Positions 21,769 through 32,471 of a stretch of DNA of 64,000 nt are shown here, one piece after another. Each line of letters begins with the position of its first letter. Positions within the stretch are counted from its first letter, which is position 1. The stretch spans positions 62,001-126,000 of the forward strand of contig JACEFZ010018161.1 in the NCBI GenBank assembly GCA_014155875.1. The letters run 5' to 3'. The notes below the pieces were generated by a model that was given only the letters and a program-made list of their open reading frames with translations, ran no database searches and was not told where the DNA came from. The position numbers were made by a program, and so were the translations under genes. The stretch comes from Cepaea nemoralis. Its lineage: Eukaryota > Mollusca > Gastropoda > Stylommatophora > Helicidae.

Positions 21769-22358
21769 TGCTGAGGGACCATGAGCTTGCCAGGAGTTGA
21801 CTAAGGGACTTGGCTCCACTCTACACTGGCCAGGACACATAAGCTAGTTGGTCTGGAGCAGACACTGTGACCATGACCCCACAACCCTCTCTGTTATCTT
21901 ACGTTTTAATGAAGTTGTTGAGCGCTCTTATTTTGAATTACTAGTGTTCAGTCTTCCAATGTCTCTCTTTGCTAGCATTTTCACACATAAGGCATCTTTA
22001 TCTTATACCTGTTTTCCCAGATGTTATCTTTTATCTTATTATTTATTTGGTCTCTTCTGTGTTATGCTCCATAAATTTCACTGGTCTCTTCTTTTTTATT
22101 GTGATGTGTGTCTTGTTATCTCCTGCAGCTGTCAGTGTTTGTGTTCTTCTTTGTCCATGATATTCTCGGGATTCTTCCTACAAACCCCATCTCCAATTTT
22201 CTCAAAGTCACCTGTTAAACATCTGGGCACATATATTGTTCAACAATGAGCCACTCTTGCCTTTCATCCTTAGTGGCAGGTGAAGTCTTTTGTTTTTATT
22301 GTTCAATAACAATGGTAAGAATGAGCAATGGGTTAGCAGCAATGATAACTAATACATC
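21769..22358. other. RAE1 intron 2, unique part
   Basis: T-rich non-coding sequence. The 93-codon-scale frames in it match nothing recognised. Confidence 0.5.
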
Positions 22359-22372
22359 ATGATCTTAGATTC

Positions 22373-22570
22373 TTCCGAAGTCGGAGAGTATCTGTCTGCA
22401 CGGCGAGGAACCACCAGTCTGCAACCAATAAGCCAGACATGGGACAATGGATACTCACGCAAACCTCAGTCCGGTATGACATCACACTGATGTTGGACAA
22501 CAGGATGTCTTCATCCGACACACAGGACTTCACGTTGGAGTTCACAGCCGGTGAACGCAAGCAAGCAAGC
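22373..22570 (+). mobile_element. SINE-like unit with (AAGC)n tail, copy 1
   Basis: A ~198-bp unit starting TTCCGAAGTCGGAGAGT and ending GCAAGCAAGC. The 14-bp duplication ATGATCTTAGATTC is at 22359-22372 and 22571-22584. The same unit is at 39701-39900. No tRNA-like head seen. Confidence 0.88.
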
Positions 22571-22814
22571 ATGATCTTAGATTCAAACTCCTGCCAACTG
22601 GGGCAAGCATGAGCACTCTGTTTAAGAATTGATGCTGAAGTTTTTAGCGTGTTGTTTTCTTGTTGATGATTGCTGATGAAGTCTTGTTTCCACATCCTGT
22701 TATTTTTAATGTAATTGTTATTGTGTAAAGCTGCCCTTCACTTCATGTTTTTCAACTGGTTACACAGCCATCTAACACAGTGGTCTGGGTTCAACCCCCA
22801 GGTGAAAGGACATT

Positions 22815-22922
22815 TTGTCACACCGCATGCAGCTTTGGTGTTGTCACACCGCATGCAGCTTTGGTGTTGTCACACTGCATGCAGCTTTGGTTTTGTCACA
22901 CTGCATGCAGCTTTGGTGTTGA
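22815..22922. repeat. 26-bp array in RAE1 intron 2
   Basis: Four units of TTGTCACACCGCATGCAGCT plus TTGGTG at 22815, 22841, 22867 and 22893. Confidence 0.93.
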
Positions 22923-23134
22923 CACAGTCTCCAGAAATGGGTTCCATAAACTTCTTTTGGGAGGGAGTCAGTCTCTTCACCTCAAAGTTACTATGACCTG
23001 TGTTGTGACTATTTGACATAGGATTACCTGTAACTTCTGAAACTGTTCAATTGCCGATGATAACCACAGCATGCACACAACTATGCCAGGTTTTACCAAC
23101 AACTGGTCTATACCAACATCACAAACATACTCAC

Positions 23135-23230
23135 ATTGTTGTCCCAACTACCAGCCACAAGAAACGTCGACGGAAGTGTCCCTGGACTGAACTTGAGACA
23201 ACTGACGCTGTCGTCAGGTGGAGAACTCAC
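23135..23230 (-). CDS. RAE1: RAE1 coding exon 2
   Basis: A 96-bp, phase-0 exon with acceptor TAATTTCAG and donor GTGAGTATG. It encodes [20 protein letters not shown] then [12 protein letters not shown], matching the start of the RAE1 propeller (PPDDS, CLSFSP, AGSW in other animals). It follows exon 1 (NPMKDFE) in phase and precedes VRCWEVQ. No frameshift. Confidence 0.96.
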
Positions 23231-23312
23231 CTGAAATTAAAATTATACACAAGATTCAAGCCTGACAAAATTATTGTATTCTGACTGATAGTTTCTGCGA
23301 CATTTTATACTA

Positions 23313-26300
23313 ACCATACGGCAGAGTACAGGAATGAGACATTTTACTAACCATACGGCAGAGTACAGGAATGAGACATTTTATACTAACCATACGGCAG
23401 AGTACAGGAATGAGACATTTTATACTAACCATACGGCAGAGTACAGGAATGAGACATTTTATACTAACCATACGGCAGAGTACAGGAATGAGACATTTTA
23501 TACTAACCATACGGCAGAGTACAGGAATGAGACATTTTATACTAACCATACGGCAGAGTACAGGAATGAGACATTTATACTAACCATACGGCAGAGTACA
23601 GGAATGAGACATTTTATACTAACCATAACGGCAGAGTACAGGAATGAGACATTTATACTAACCTAACGGCAGAGTACAGGAATGAGACATTTTATACTAA
23701 CCATACGGCAGAGTACAGGAATGAGACATTTATACTAACCATACGGCAGAGTACAGGAATGAGACATTTATACTAACCATACGGCAGAGTACAGGAATGA
23801 GACATTTTATACTAACCATACGGCAGAGTACAGGAAATGAGACATTTATACTAACCATACGGCATAGTACAGGAATGAGACATTTTATACTAACCATACG
23901 GCAGAGTACAGGAATGAGACATTTTATACTAACCATACGGCAGAGTACAGGAATGAGACATTTTATACTAACCATAACGGCAGAGTACAGGAATGAGACA
24001 TTTTATACTAACCATACGGCAGAGTACAGGAATGAGACATTTTATACTAACCATACGGCAGAGTACAGGAATGAGACATTTTATACTAACCATACGGCAG
24101 AGTACAGGAATGAGACATTTTATACTAACCATAACGGCAGAGTACAGGAATGAGACATTTTATACTAACCATACGGCAGAGTACAGGAATGAGACATTTT
24201 ATACTAACCATACGGCAGAGTACAGGGAATGAGACATTTTATACTAACCATACGGCAGAGTACAGGAATGAGACATTTTATACTAACCATACGGCAGAGT
24301 ACAGGAATGAGACATTTTATACTAACCATACGGCAGAGTACAGGAATGAGACATTTTATACTAACCATACGGCAGAGTACAGGAATGAGACATTTTATAC
24401 TAACCATACGGCAGAGTACAGAAATGAGACATTTTATACTAACCATACGGCAGAGTACAGGAATGAGACATTGTATACTAACCATACGGCAGAGTACAGG
24501 AATGAGACATTGTATACTAACCATACGGCAGAGTACAGGAATGAGACATTTTATACTAACCATACGGCAGAGTACAGGAATGAGACATTGTATACTAACC
24601 ATACGGCAGAGTACAGGAATGAGACATTTTATACTAACCATACGGCAGAGTACAGGAATGAGACATTTTTATACTAACCATACGGCAGAGTACAGGAATG
24701 AGACATTTTATACTAACCATACGGCAGAGTAAGGAATGAAGGACATTTTATACTAACCATAACGGCAGAGTACAGGAATGAGGAACATTTTAATACTAAC
24801 CATACGGCAGAGTACAGGAAATGAGACATTGTATACTAACCATAACGGCAGAGTACAGGAATGAGACATTTTATACTAACCATACGGCAGAGTACAGGAA
24901 TGAGACATTTTATACTAACACTACGGCAGAGTACAGGAATGAGCCATTTTATACTAACCATACGGCAGAGTACAGGAATGAGACATTTTATACTAACCAT
25001 ACGGCAGAGTACAGGAATGAGACATTTTATACTAACCATACGGCAGAGTACAGAATGAGACATTTTATACTAACCATACGGCAGAGTACAGGAATGAGAC
25101 ATTTTATACTAACCATACGGCAGAGTACAGGAATGAGACATTTTATACTAACCATACGGCAGAGTACAGGAATGAGACATTTTATACTAACCATACGGCA
25201 GAGTACAGGAATGAGACATTTTATACTAACCGATACGGCAGAGTACAGGAATGAGACATTTTATACTAACCATACGGCAGAGTACAGGAATGAGACATTT
25301 TATACTAACCATACGGCAGAGTACAGGAATGAGACATTTTATACTAACCATACGGCAGAGTACAGGAATGAGACCATTTTATACTAACCATACGGCAGAG
25401 TACAGGAATGAGACATTTTATACTAACCATACGGCAGAGTACAGGAATGAGACATTTTATACTAACCATACGGCAGAGTACAGGAATGAGACATTTTATA
25501 CTAACCATACGGCAGAGTACAGGAATGAGACATTTTATACTAACCATACGGCAGAGTACAGGAATGAGACATTTTATACTACCATACGGCAGAGTACAGG
25601 AATGAGACATTTTTATACTAACCATACGGCAGAGTACAGGAATGAGACATTTTATACTAACCATACGGCAGAGTACAGGAATGAGACATTTTATACTAAC
25701 CATACGGCAGAGTACAGGAATGAGACATTTTATACTAACCATACGGCAGAGTACAGGAATGAGACATTTTATACTAACCATACGGCAGAGTACAGGAATG
25801 AGACATTTTATACTAACCATACGGCAGAGTACAGGAATGAGACATTTTATACTAACCATACGGCAGAGTACAGGAATGAGACATTTTATACTAACCATAC
25901 GGCAGAGTACAGGAATGAGACATTTTATACTAACCATACGGCAGAGTACAGGAATGAGACATTTTATACTAACCATACGGCAGAGTACAGGAATGAGACA
26001 TTTTATACTAACCATACGGCAGAGTACAGGAATGAGACATTTTATACTAACCATACGGCAGAGTACAGGAATGAGACATTTTATACTAACCATACGGCAG
26101 AGTACAGGAATGAGACATTTTATACTAACCATACGGCAGAGTACAGGAATGAGACATTTTATACTAACCATACGGCAGAGTACAGGAATGAGACATTTTA
26201 TACTAACCATACGGCAGAGTACAGGAATGAGACATTTTATACTAACCATACGGCAGAGTACAGGAATGAGACATTTTATACTAACCATACGGCAGAGTAC

Positions 26301-26665
26301 AGGAATGAGACATTTTATACTAACCATACGGCAGAGTACAGGAATGAGACATTTTATACTAACCATACGGCAGAGTACAGGAATGAGACATTTTATACTA
26401 ACCATACGGCAGAGTACAGGAATGAGACATTTTATACTAACCATACGGCAGAGTACAGGAATGAGACATTTTATACTAACCATACGGCAGAGTACAGGAA
26501 TGAGACATTTTATACTAACCATACGGCAGAGTACAGGAATGAGACATTTTATACTAACCATACGGCAGAGTACAGGAATGAGACATTTTATACTAACCAT
26601 ACGGCAGAGTACAGGAATGAGACATTTTATACTAACCATACGGCAGAGTACAGGAATGAGACATT
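23313..26665. repeat. 39-bp array filling RAE1 intron 1
   Basis: About 86 units of GAGACATTTTATACTAACCA plus TACGGCAGAGTACAGGAAT. From about 25620 to 26665 the units are almost perfect. Between 23313 and 25610 many carry one-base changes in the T run or after CCAT. It ends two bases before the exon-1 donor, so the intron begins GT and then enters the repeat. Frames of 500 codons (RNETFYTNHTAEY) are artefacts of the 13-codon unit. Confidence 0.97.
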
Positions 26666-26667
26666 AC

Positions 26668-26757
26668 CTCAAAATCTTTCATTGGGTTCGAGTTGGCTGT
26701 GTTCATGGATGACCCAAACAATGACGACTGGCCAAAGGTTCCTCCAAATATACTCAT
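26668..26757 (-). CDS. RAE1: RAE1 coding exon 1 (start codon)
   Basis: A 90-bp exon from ATG (26757-26755) to donor GTAATG. It encodes MSIFGGTFGQSSLFGSSMNT then ANSNPMKDFE. This matches the N-terminus of animal RAE1 (MSLFG-type start, FG-like repeats, NPMKD then V at the exon-2 boundary). The ATG is supported by the family's conserved MSxFG start. The donor +3 position already belongs to the 39-bp repeat. Confidence 0.95.
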
Positions 26758-27383
26758 GACTGCTGGCAATGCTTAACGACAATCTAAGGAGAATCCAGAA
26801 ATATAAGCCAGTGTTGAGTTAATGTTTAATCAAGTAATAATATGATGGTCATCAACTAAACAAGCCTGACTTGAAATGACCATTTACTCAAACCCAATGC
26901 ATGCACTGTTCTTTTCTCGGGATTTGTAATAGTATATGAAACAGTTTCCTGTGATCAGCTTCTTGACAAAAATATGTATACAACTTCATAGCGATGCTTT
27001 CAAGTGTACAAAATTTCACGTTCGATCCCATTCAACAATATTCACACATTCAGATGTTAGCGATAAATGGTAAGATTAAAACAAATAATCAGTTTTCATG
27101 AAAGTACCCACATTATTGACAACACCTCTGAACACTCCCCATTCCACTAAGCAAGGCTCTTGTCATAAGGCCAATCCCGTGTCCCACGAGGAAATTAACT
27201 ATTCAACACTAATGTTTCCGTGTGAAGGTGTAATACATTTAATAATATGCACTTCATCTCTGACCCGTAAATTATGTACTGCATAAAGAAACTTTGAAAT
27301 CTGCTGTACAATCTCCAGAACAAAAATTGTTTTGTTGGGTGGACATAATGATAAGGTTAAATGCTAAATCTCAAAATTTTCCC
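26758..27383. other. RAE1 upstream region
   Basis: Holds the 5' UTR and probably promoter or first intron of RAE1. No TATA-like element or upstream exon could be called with confidence. No other gene seen. Confidence 0.45.
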
Positions 27384-27396
27384 TCAGTTGGTTACT

Positions 27397-27599
27397 TCTT
27401 CTTCTTCTTCAGCGTTCCGAGCCATTGAGGTTCTTTGCTGCAGATACAATCCGTCTCCATTTGTCTCTCTGTTTGACCTTCTCTTGCCAGTCGTTGAATC
27501 CAAGTGCTTGTAGGTCAGTGTATATATTATCTCTCCACCGTCTTCTTGGTCTACCTCGGGGTCTACGGTCATTTATTTCCTGAGTGTAAGCGATGTAAA
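27397..27599 (-). mobile_element. 5'-truncated LINE 3' end with (GAA)n tail
   Basis: 203-bp insert with the 13-bp duplication TCAGTTGGTTACT at 27384-27396 and 27600-27612. The minus strand encodes the typical LINE C-terminus NDRRPRGRPRRRWRDNIYTD, then KVKQRDKWRRIVSAAK, and ends in GAACGCTGAAGAAGAAG. It is too short to act. Confidence 0.9.
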
Positions 27600-27645
27600 T
27601 CAGTTGGTTACTGAGATATGGAATTTCATATTGGGGCAGACAAAC

Positions 27646-27780
27646 TTCTTCTTCTGCGTTCGTTTTTTCCCCGGACATGATTGCGTTGTGCCTGTTTACA
27701 GCAGAGCTGCGTTCTTGCGCCGTTAGGCCAACACATCCGACTTCTGCGGGCATTTGTTGACCAGGTTAACCTTCCCGGGG
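27646..27780 (-). mobile_element. SINE with (GAA)n tail, third copy
   Basis: Minus-strand copy of the unit at 10774 and 16736, tail at left (TTCTTCTTCTGCG). The 11-bp duplication GGCAGACAAAC is at 27635-27645 and 27781-27791. Confidence 0.9.
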
Positions 27781-27959
27781 GGCAGACAAACGTAAACAGA
27801 CTATAGTACTGGCACTGGGTAGTTCAGTTAGTTAAATGAAATAAAGGTACTTTTGCTTTCTTTCACCCGAAACAAAAGGGAATCCCAGGGTATGACGTCA
27901 CGTCCAGGGGTTTCCTGTGTTGCGCCGAACATCCAGGGGTTTCCGTGTGTTGCGCCGTA

Positions 27960-29003
27960 GCTTGGTGCACAATTCTATGCGGCGGTGGTGCGCTATTCTT
28001 GCGGTGGCCAGAATCCAACAATGTCCGCAAGAATGGTGTTGAACACCAGCGCATTTAGTCTGTCGGCGCCACATGAATTCGCACATGTAGGACTCTAGTA
28101 GATGCCTGCGTGTTCCATTCTGCCTCTTGTTTCTCTACTTGGCCGTTCTCCACATGCGCTCGATACATTGAGTATGTGCACCGGTGGTAGGGTCCACAAA
28201 CTTGTAGGAGTGGTTGACTGTGAGATGCGTCAATTCGGGAATACTTCCAATTCCGTCGTATGCACGCCCAGAGTTCGGAGACTACAGTTGTGCCAGGCCG
28301 AATGTGTGTCCTGATCAGCGGCAGAAGCGTTGCTGCTGTTCTGTCTGGAACACAGAACATGAAGCAGTCGGCTGTTTCACGACAGATGCCACCAAATACC
28401 CACTGTTGTGGCAACACTCGTCCGACATTATGTTTGCGCCTTGTAAATAGGCTCTCATCTATCTCGACAGTGGTATTTGGTCCTCCGATTACTACCGGAT
28501 TGACTAACAGTTTGTGGGCACAAACCTCTCGTAGGTAATTACTCCAGTCAACAGTTGCTCTCGGCGACATCCCCAACTGTAACTGGCAAAATGAAATGCT
28601 TGTCAACTCTTGAGACCAGCAGTATATGAAAAGAATGATCTGTCTGTACGGGAGACACGAGCCTTGCAGCCATGTGCCTTGTCTCAGCGGGATGTCCTGC
28701 CGACATGATGAATGTCGTCGGCATCTCCATCTGTCCTGACGCTCAGTCAGCGATAGCACCATGACATGATTATGAGAACAGCGTCTTGCAGAATGTAAGA
28801 TGCCATGATGCTGCAGAAAAGCCACGCTACTCTGCTTGTCGTGGACAGCTGCTGCCAGTTCCAGAAAACTCATGATGAGACAGACACTCACACAGAAACG
28901 GTTGCCACAGCCAAAGAAACACTGTGGTGTGGGGCATTTGAAACGCACTGACACGCACTCCAGCCGAACACAGAGGAGATCACCGTCGGCGCTAAATATA
29001 GCT
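27960..29003 (-). pseudogene. Merlin transposase (ISXO2-like DDE), frameshifted
   Basis: The 332-codon frame (28055-29053) contains RWRCRRHSSCRQDIPLRQGT (zinc-binding and helix part), then VEIDESLFTRRKHNVGR, QWVFGGICRETADCFM and VPDRTAATLLPLI, the hallmark of the ISXO2/IS1595 transposase fold. The first catalytic Asp is the D of VEIDES. The second position reads SELW where SDxW is usual, so Asp has become Glu. Downstream the homologous frame is different ([15 protein letters not shown], then CEFMWRR in the 27898-28086 frame), so at least one frameshift and a TAG after MWRTAK break it. The first residues of the long frame come from the nested SINE. Not functional. Confidence 0.82.
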
Positions 29004-29254
29004 GCACCTTGGAGGAGCAAATGGATTACCATGGTCTGGCAAGAATGAGACAACGAGGAGTGACGAAGGGATCTGGCCGACGCTCAACGCTCAGAGGAAA
29101 GGCGAGACGGACTTATAATGAGATTGCTACTGGTACTATTAGTATTAGTACTATTAGTGTTGGAACTCTTCGCTGGCTGCTGAGGATGGGGACGGAGCAC
29201 TTATGGGAATGCCCCTAATGCTGTGATGTCGATTCCTAAATCAATCAATCAATA
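29004..29254 (+). mobile_element. SINE with (ATCA)n tail nested in Merlin
   Basis: Flanked by the 11-bp duplication TAAATATAGCT at 28993-29003 and 29255-29265. It ends CCTAAATCAATCAATCAAT. The inner part GAGGAAAGGCGAGACGGAC is shared with 31723-31873, the end with 11287 and 17252. Contains GGACGGAGCACTTATGGGAA, also seen in the 45982 element. Confidence 0.8.
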
Positions 29255-29311
29255 TAAATATAGCTCGCAAAGTTTGTTTGGGGTGAAAGAAAGCAAAAAT
29301 ACCGAAATAAA

Positions 29312-30056
29312 TGGCGGAATGGAAGAATCATTGTGATGCAGAGCTTGGGTCGGGAGAGATGTACCTAGAAAGTCCTTTCTCTGGAACGCACAGAGCAAAC
29401 GAAATGGGAGAGGGAGACCTTAGGGCACACAGAGCGGGGAATAACGAACGTGGATAAATAGAGTGGGTAGGACGTGGGGGGAACTGGAGGAGATGGCAAA
29501 CCATAGCCCGGACTTGTCACTTGGCGTGTGGGAGAGTTGCTTGAGACGTGAGGGCTTCCTTACTCTCACGAATGCTCCACTGGTGTATAGAAGAAGAGAT
29601 ATGTAACATACATGCATAAATATGTATGCCGTTAATGTATAAAGACGTATGAAATCACACATACAAACCTGACAGAGTTGAGATGTGATAATGAAACCGA
29701 TCTTATGGTGAAAGTACGGGCAGCGCCTTACCGTCCATAGAGCTTTCCGTTAACTCCTCAGTCTAACTTTTTATGCTACTTCCTTTAAAATGGGAACAGG
29801 AAATTTACAAAACAAATCTGTTACTTGGGTTTTTTTTTCTCCCTATCTCCCAATTCTCTGAGTTCTTATATAATATCGTATTTCTAATAATGTTGTCAAT
29901 CTGTCCGTAACCTTAGTTTTTCTTCAGCGGAATTGGCTCTGCCCCTCTTGAGGGAAGTCTTCGAGGAAATTAAAGCAGGAAGAACGTCCGGTGTTGCCAC
30001 TAAGATGACTGATGATCATGATCAACTTCATGACTCAATCTAGTCAACGATTTACA
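29312..30056. other. no gene seen
   Basis: Unique-looking sequence. A short frame at 29420-29662 (-) has no recognisable motif. Confidence 0.4.
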
Positions 30057-30057
30057 T

Positions 30058-30240
30058 CAATAAGCACACGCAGTATTGTTTGGCGCTCACAGAAGGGAGA
30101 AGAAAGAAGTAAAGACAAGAGGACACACTAGACAACATTAAAATTTGAAAGCTATAGTTACAGATCGGGATTCGAACCTCCAAATGGCGACAGCGCCTCG
30201 CTGCAGGAACAAGTGTACTTCGACGCACGACCAACTAGAA
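30058..30240 (-). mobile_element. tRNA-derived SINE
   Basis: On the minus strand a tRNA-like head (TAGTTGGTCGTGCG as weak A box, GGTTCGAATCCC as perfect B box, with a long variable-arm-like insert) is followed by a body CTATAGCTTTCAAATT...GTGAGCGCCAAACAATACTG. The body recurs at 31685-31945. Confidence 0.7.
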
Positions 30241-30479
30241 CTAGACACTCCAAGAAAAAAGCGTCTTCATTAGTCATGTCTATCATACACAGGAACCTAA
30301 CAACTATGGAATACGGACAGAATTCGTATCAAACCATTGAGATAGCACCATAGGTCTCATAATTTATATTAAACCAGCATAAGTCAAATAACAAACAGAC
30401 AAACACATCGGACCGTAAATGCTGTGTCCAGTATATTAGCAAACATTTAAAGAAGAGAAATGATTGGTCGGTTCTAATG

Positions 30480-30660
30480 TTGTACCATCTCCGTGGCCAA
30501 AGGTTCGTGACGCGGTTCGTGAGCCGCTTACCAGGCGTTCGAAACTCAGCTGCGACCGATTTGTGCAGCAGACCGTGACGCGTTGTGCTATAACGTGTTG
30601 GTGTGGGAGCCGGTCGTTCGGAAAGCAATGGCAAACTACTGAACGTAAAACTTGCCTAGT
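30480..30660 (+). mobile_element. possible tRNA-like SINE
   Basis: TGGCCAAAGGTTCG fits an A box and GCGTTCGAAACTC an imperfect B box. The downstream stretch is non-coding. No duplication of flanks was found. Confidence 0.3.
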
Positions 30661-30726
30661 ACATAAACAGCAGCCGAAAAAACGCTGGCGTTGACTGCAA
30701 AGTCCTGTAAGGGATATTCCATTACA

Positions 30727-31620
30727 TCATGTGCCATGCCGGTAAGCGTGGGCGGTCATGTTCTGCCATCTCACTCGATCACCAGAGTCGTGGATCAGCT
30801 CCGAGTTTCTGTCTCGACCATGCCACAAGGCCAAGCCATCCAGGTACTTGTTTCTAGGTCTTCCCCTTGGTCTGTTCCCCTCGATCTTACCAGTTGTCAC
30901 CAAGTTCTCCAATCCATTTCTTCTAACATGCCCACAAAATTTTGACTGTCTACGTCTAATTTCTCTAATCAATTTACGATCTTCGTTTGTTTCTTGAAGG
31001 ACCTGTTCATTGGTCTTTCTGGCTGTCCATGGTATTCTTTGCATTTTCCTCAGAAACCACATGTCTACAGCCATCAGATGTTTTTCAGCCTGACTGCTCA
31101 TTGTCCACGCTTCACATCCATATAAAAGTACAGGTTCTATGTAGCATCTCAACACTCTTTTTCTCGTTTCAATTGACATCTTTTTATTGGTCAGTATGTT
31201 TTTCATCTTGCTAAAGGCTACTTTTGCCATGGCGATTCTTGTTCTAATCTCTTCAAGGCATCTCCCATCAGATGTTATTACTGTTCCGAGATACTTGTAC
31301 CTATCCACTTGTTGAAGAATATTCCCATTTACTTGTATATTACATTGTGGTATTTCGTTCTTCCTAGTGTCGACCATGATCTGTGTCTTTTTACAATTTA
31401 ATTATAACCCTAGTTGTTCACTGTGTGTAACAATCGCATCTACTAAATTTTGCAGGTCCTGCTCATTGTCTGCAATCAAGACTGTATCATCTGGATATCT
31501 AATGTTATAGATGCATCGTCCCCCAATGTTGATTCCTTCCATATCTTAAATATTTCTGAAAATACTTTCACTGTACAGGGAAAACAGATCTGGAGACATC
31601 TGGAGGGATATGCAACATTT
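30727..31620 (-). pseudogene. RTE-like LINE fragment (RT and C-terminus)
   Basis: The minus strand reads SPDLFSLYSESIFRNI, a stop, GINIGG, IRYPDDTVLIADNEQ (RT core, YPDD in place of YADD), another stop after THSEQLGL, then an open 216-codon part: YKYLGTVITSDGRC, EPVLLYGCEAWTMS, RRRQSKFCGHVRRNGLENLV and GRPRNKYLDGLA. It is truncated at its 5' side near 31600. Same family as 15037-15347. Confidence 0.88.
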
Positions 31621-31684
31621 TAAAAAATGCACACGTATTACACAGGAGATCAGTTTGGGAACCAATTGAGGCCACTGAAACATT

Positions 31685-31945
31685 TTCATAGACAAACACA
31701 CGCAGTATTGTTTGACACTCACATTGATTGATTGATTGATTTAGGTACCGACATCACAGCATTCGGGGCATTGTCATAAGCGCTCAGCAGCCAGCGAAGA
31801 GTTCCAACCCCAATAGTACCAGTAGCAATCTGATTATATGTGCGTCTCGCCTTTCCTCTAAGCGTCGAGCATCGGCGCTCACAAAAGGAGAGGAAAGAAG
31901 TAAACACTAGAGGACGCACCAGACAACATACAATTTGAAAGCTAT
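31685..31945 (-). mobile_element. SINE body split by a second SINE
   Basis: Left part ACACGCAGTATTGTTTGACA (31698-) and right part from 31874 (GGCGCTCACAAAAGGAGAGG) are contiguous in the copy at 30068-30155, which therefore shows the empty site. Confidence 0.85.
31723..31873 (-). mobile_element. SINE with (TGAT)n tail inserted in another SINE
   Basis: Insert of 151 bp, tail ATTGATTGATTGATTG at left. Flanks GACACTCAC (31714-31722) and GGCGCTCAC (31874-31882) are a 9-bp duplication with two changes. The copy at 30058 has a single GGCGCTCAC. Confidence 0.88.
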
Positions 31946-32465
31946 AGTCTCAGTCGCTCGTTAGTCATGATATTGACAGAAAAATGAGACATGTCAACAC
32001 AGTATACATGTCGATGAATTTATTAACGAGAAAATATACATCTTCGTTAATCATAAATTACATTTAACAATATATTATATGGCAGCAATCTATTGCAAAC
32101 AGTTAGCAATGCACTCGTACGCTCTCGTATCACAGATTATCTCACACACTAGCGCACAGGGCAATCAATGCCACATTAGCAATAGCAAACTCTTGTCATG
32201 TATTCAGCACACTCTCTCTCTCACAAATATTTCAAACACATCCTTTCGCAACCGCAGTCTAGTCCAGTCTGATCTTTCTCTCACACGGTCGGTGGTCACG
32301 TGGTACTTGACCTCGTGTCGTCCGTATTAGTCGTGCTAAGTAGGATGTCTCGGTCTTCTGAATATCGTCCTGTCCTTCAACCGTCTTTTGATGGCTAGTG
32401 CCTCACGTCGTCCAGTCCAAGGTTGGGCTGTCATTCAAGGAAACTGTCCTGTCTATAAACCCAAT
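31946..32465. other. no gene seen
   Basis: AT-rich, then ordinary-looking sequence up to the long-TIR element. Confidence 0.4.
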
Positions 32466-32471
32466 GTACTG

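Larger units (their letters stand above)
27846..29303 (-). mobile_element. complete Merlin (IS1595-like) DNA transposon
   Basis: 1458 bp with 31-bp terminal inverted repeats at 27846-27876 (GGTACTTTTGCTTTCTTTCA...) and 29273-29303, matching at 29 of 31 positions. The exact 8-bp target duplication GAAATAAA is at 27838-27845 and 29304-29311. It encodes a damaged ISXO2-like transposase on the minus strand and carries a nested SINE at 29004-29254. GG-starting ends and 8-9 bp duplications are known Merlin traits. Confidence 0.88.

Noticed and set aside
20953..21840. Trp/Cys/Gly-rich minus-strand frames
   Set aside because: Complement of the CCCACC-rich low-complexity tract.
17900..26665. Tandem arrays as CRISPR-like loci
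   Set aside because: Units are directly adjacent with no unique spacers, and the genome is eukaryotic.
25251..26759. 502-codon frame with repeated RNETFYTNHTAEY and N-glycosylation-like sites
   Set aside because: It is the 39-bp intron array of RAE1 read as codons. The opposite strand and other frames are equally open.
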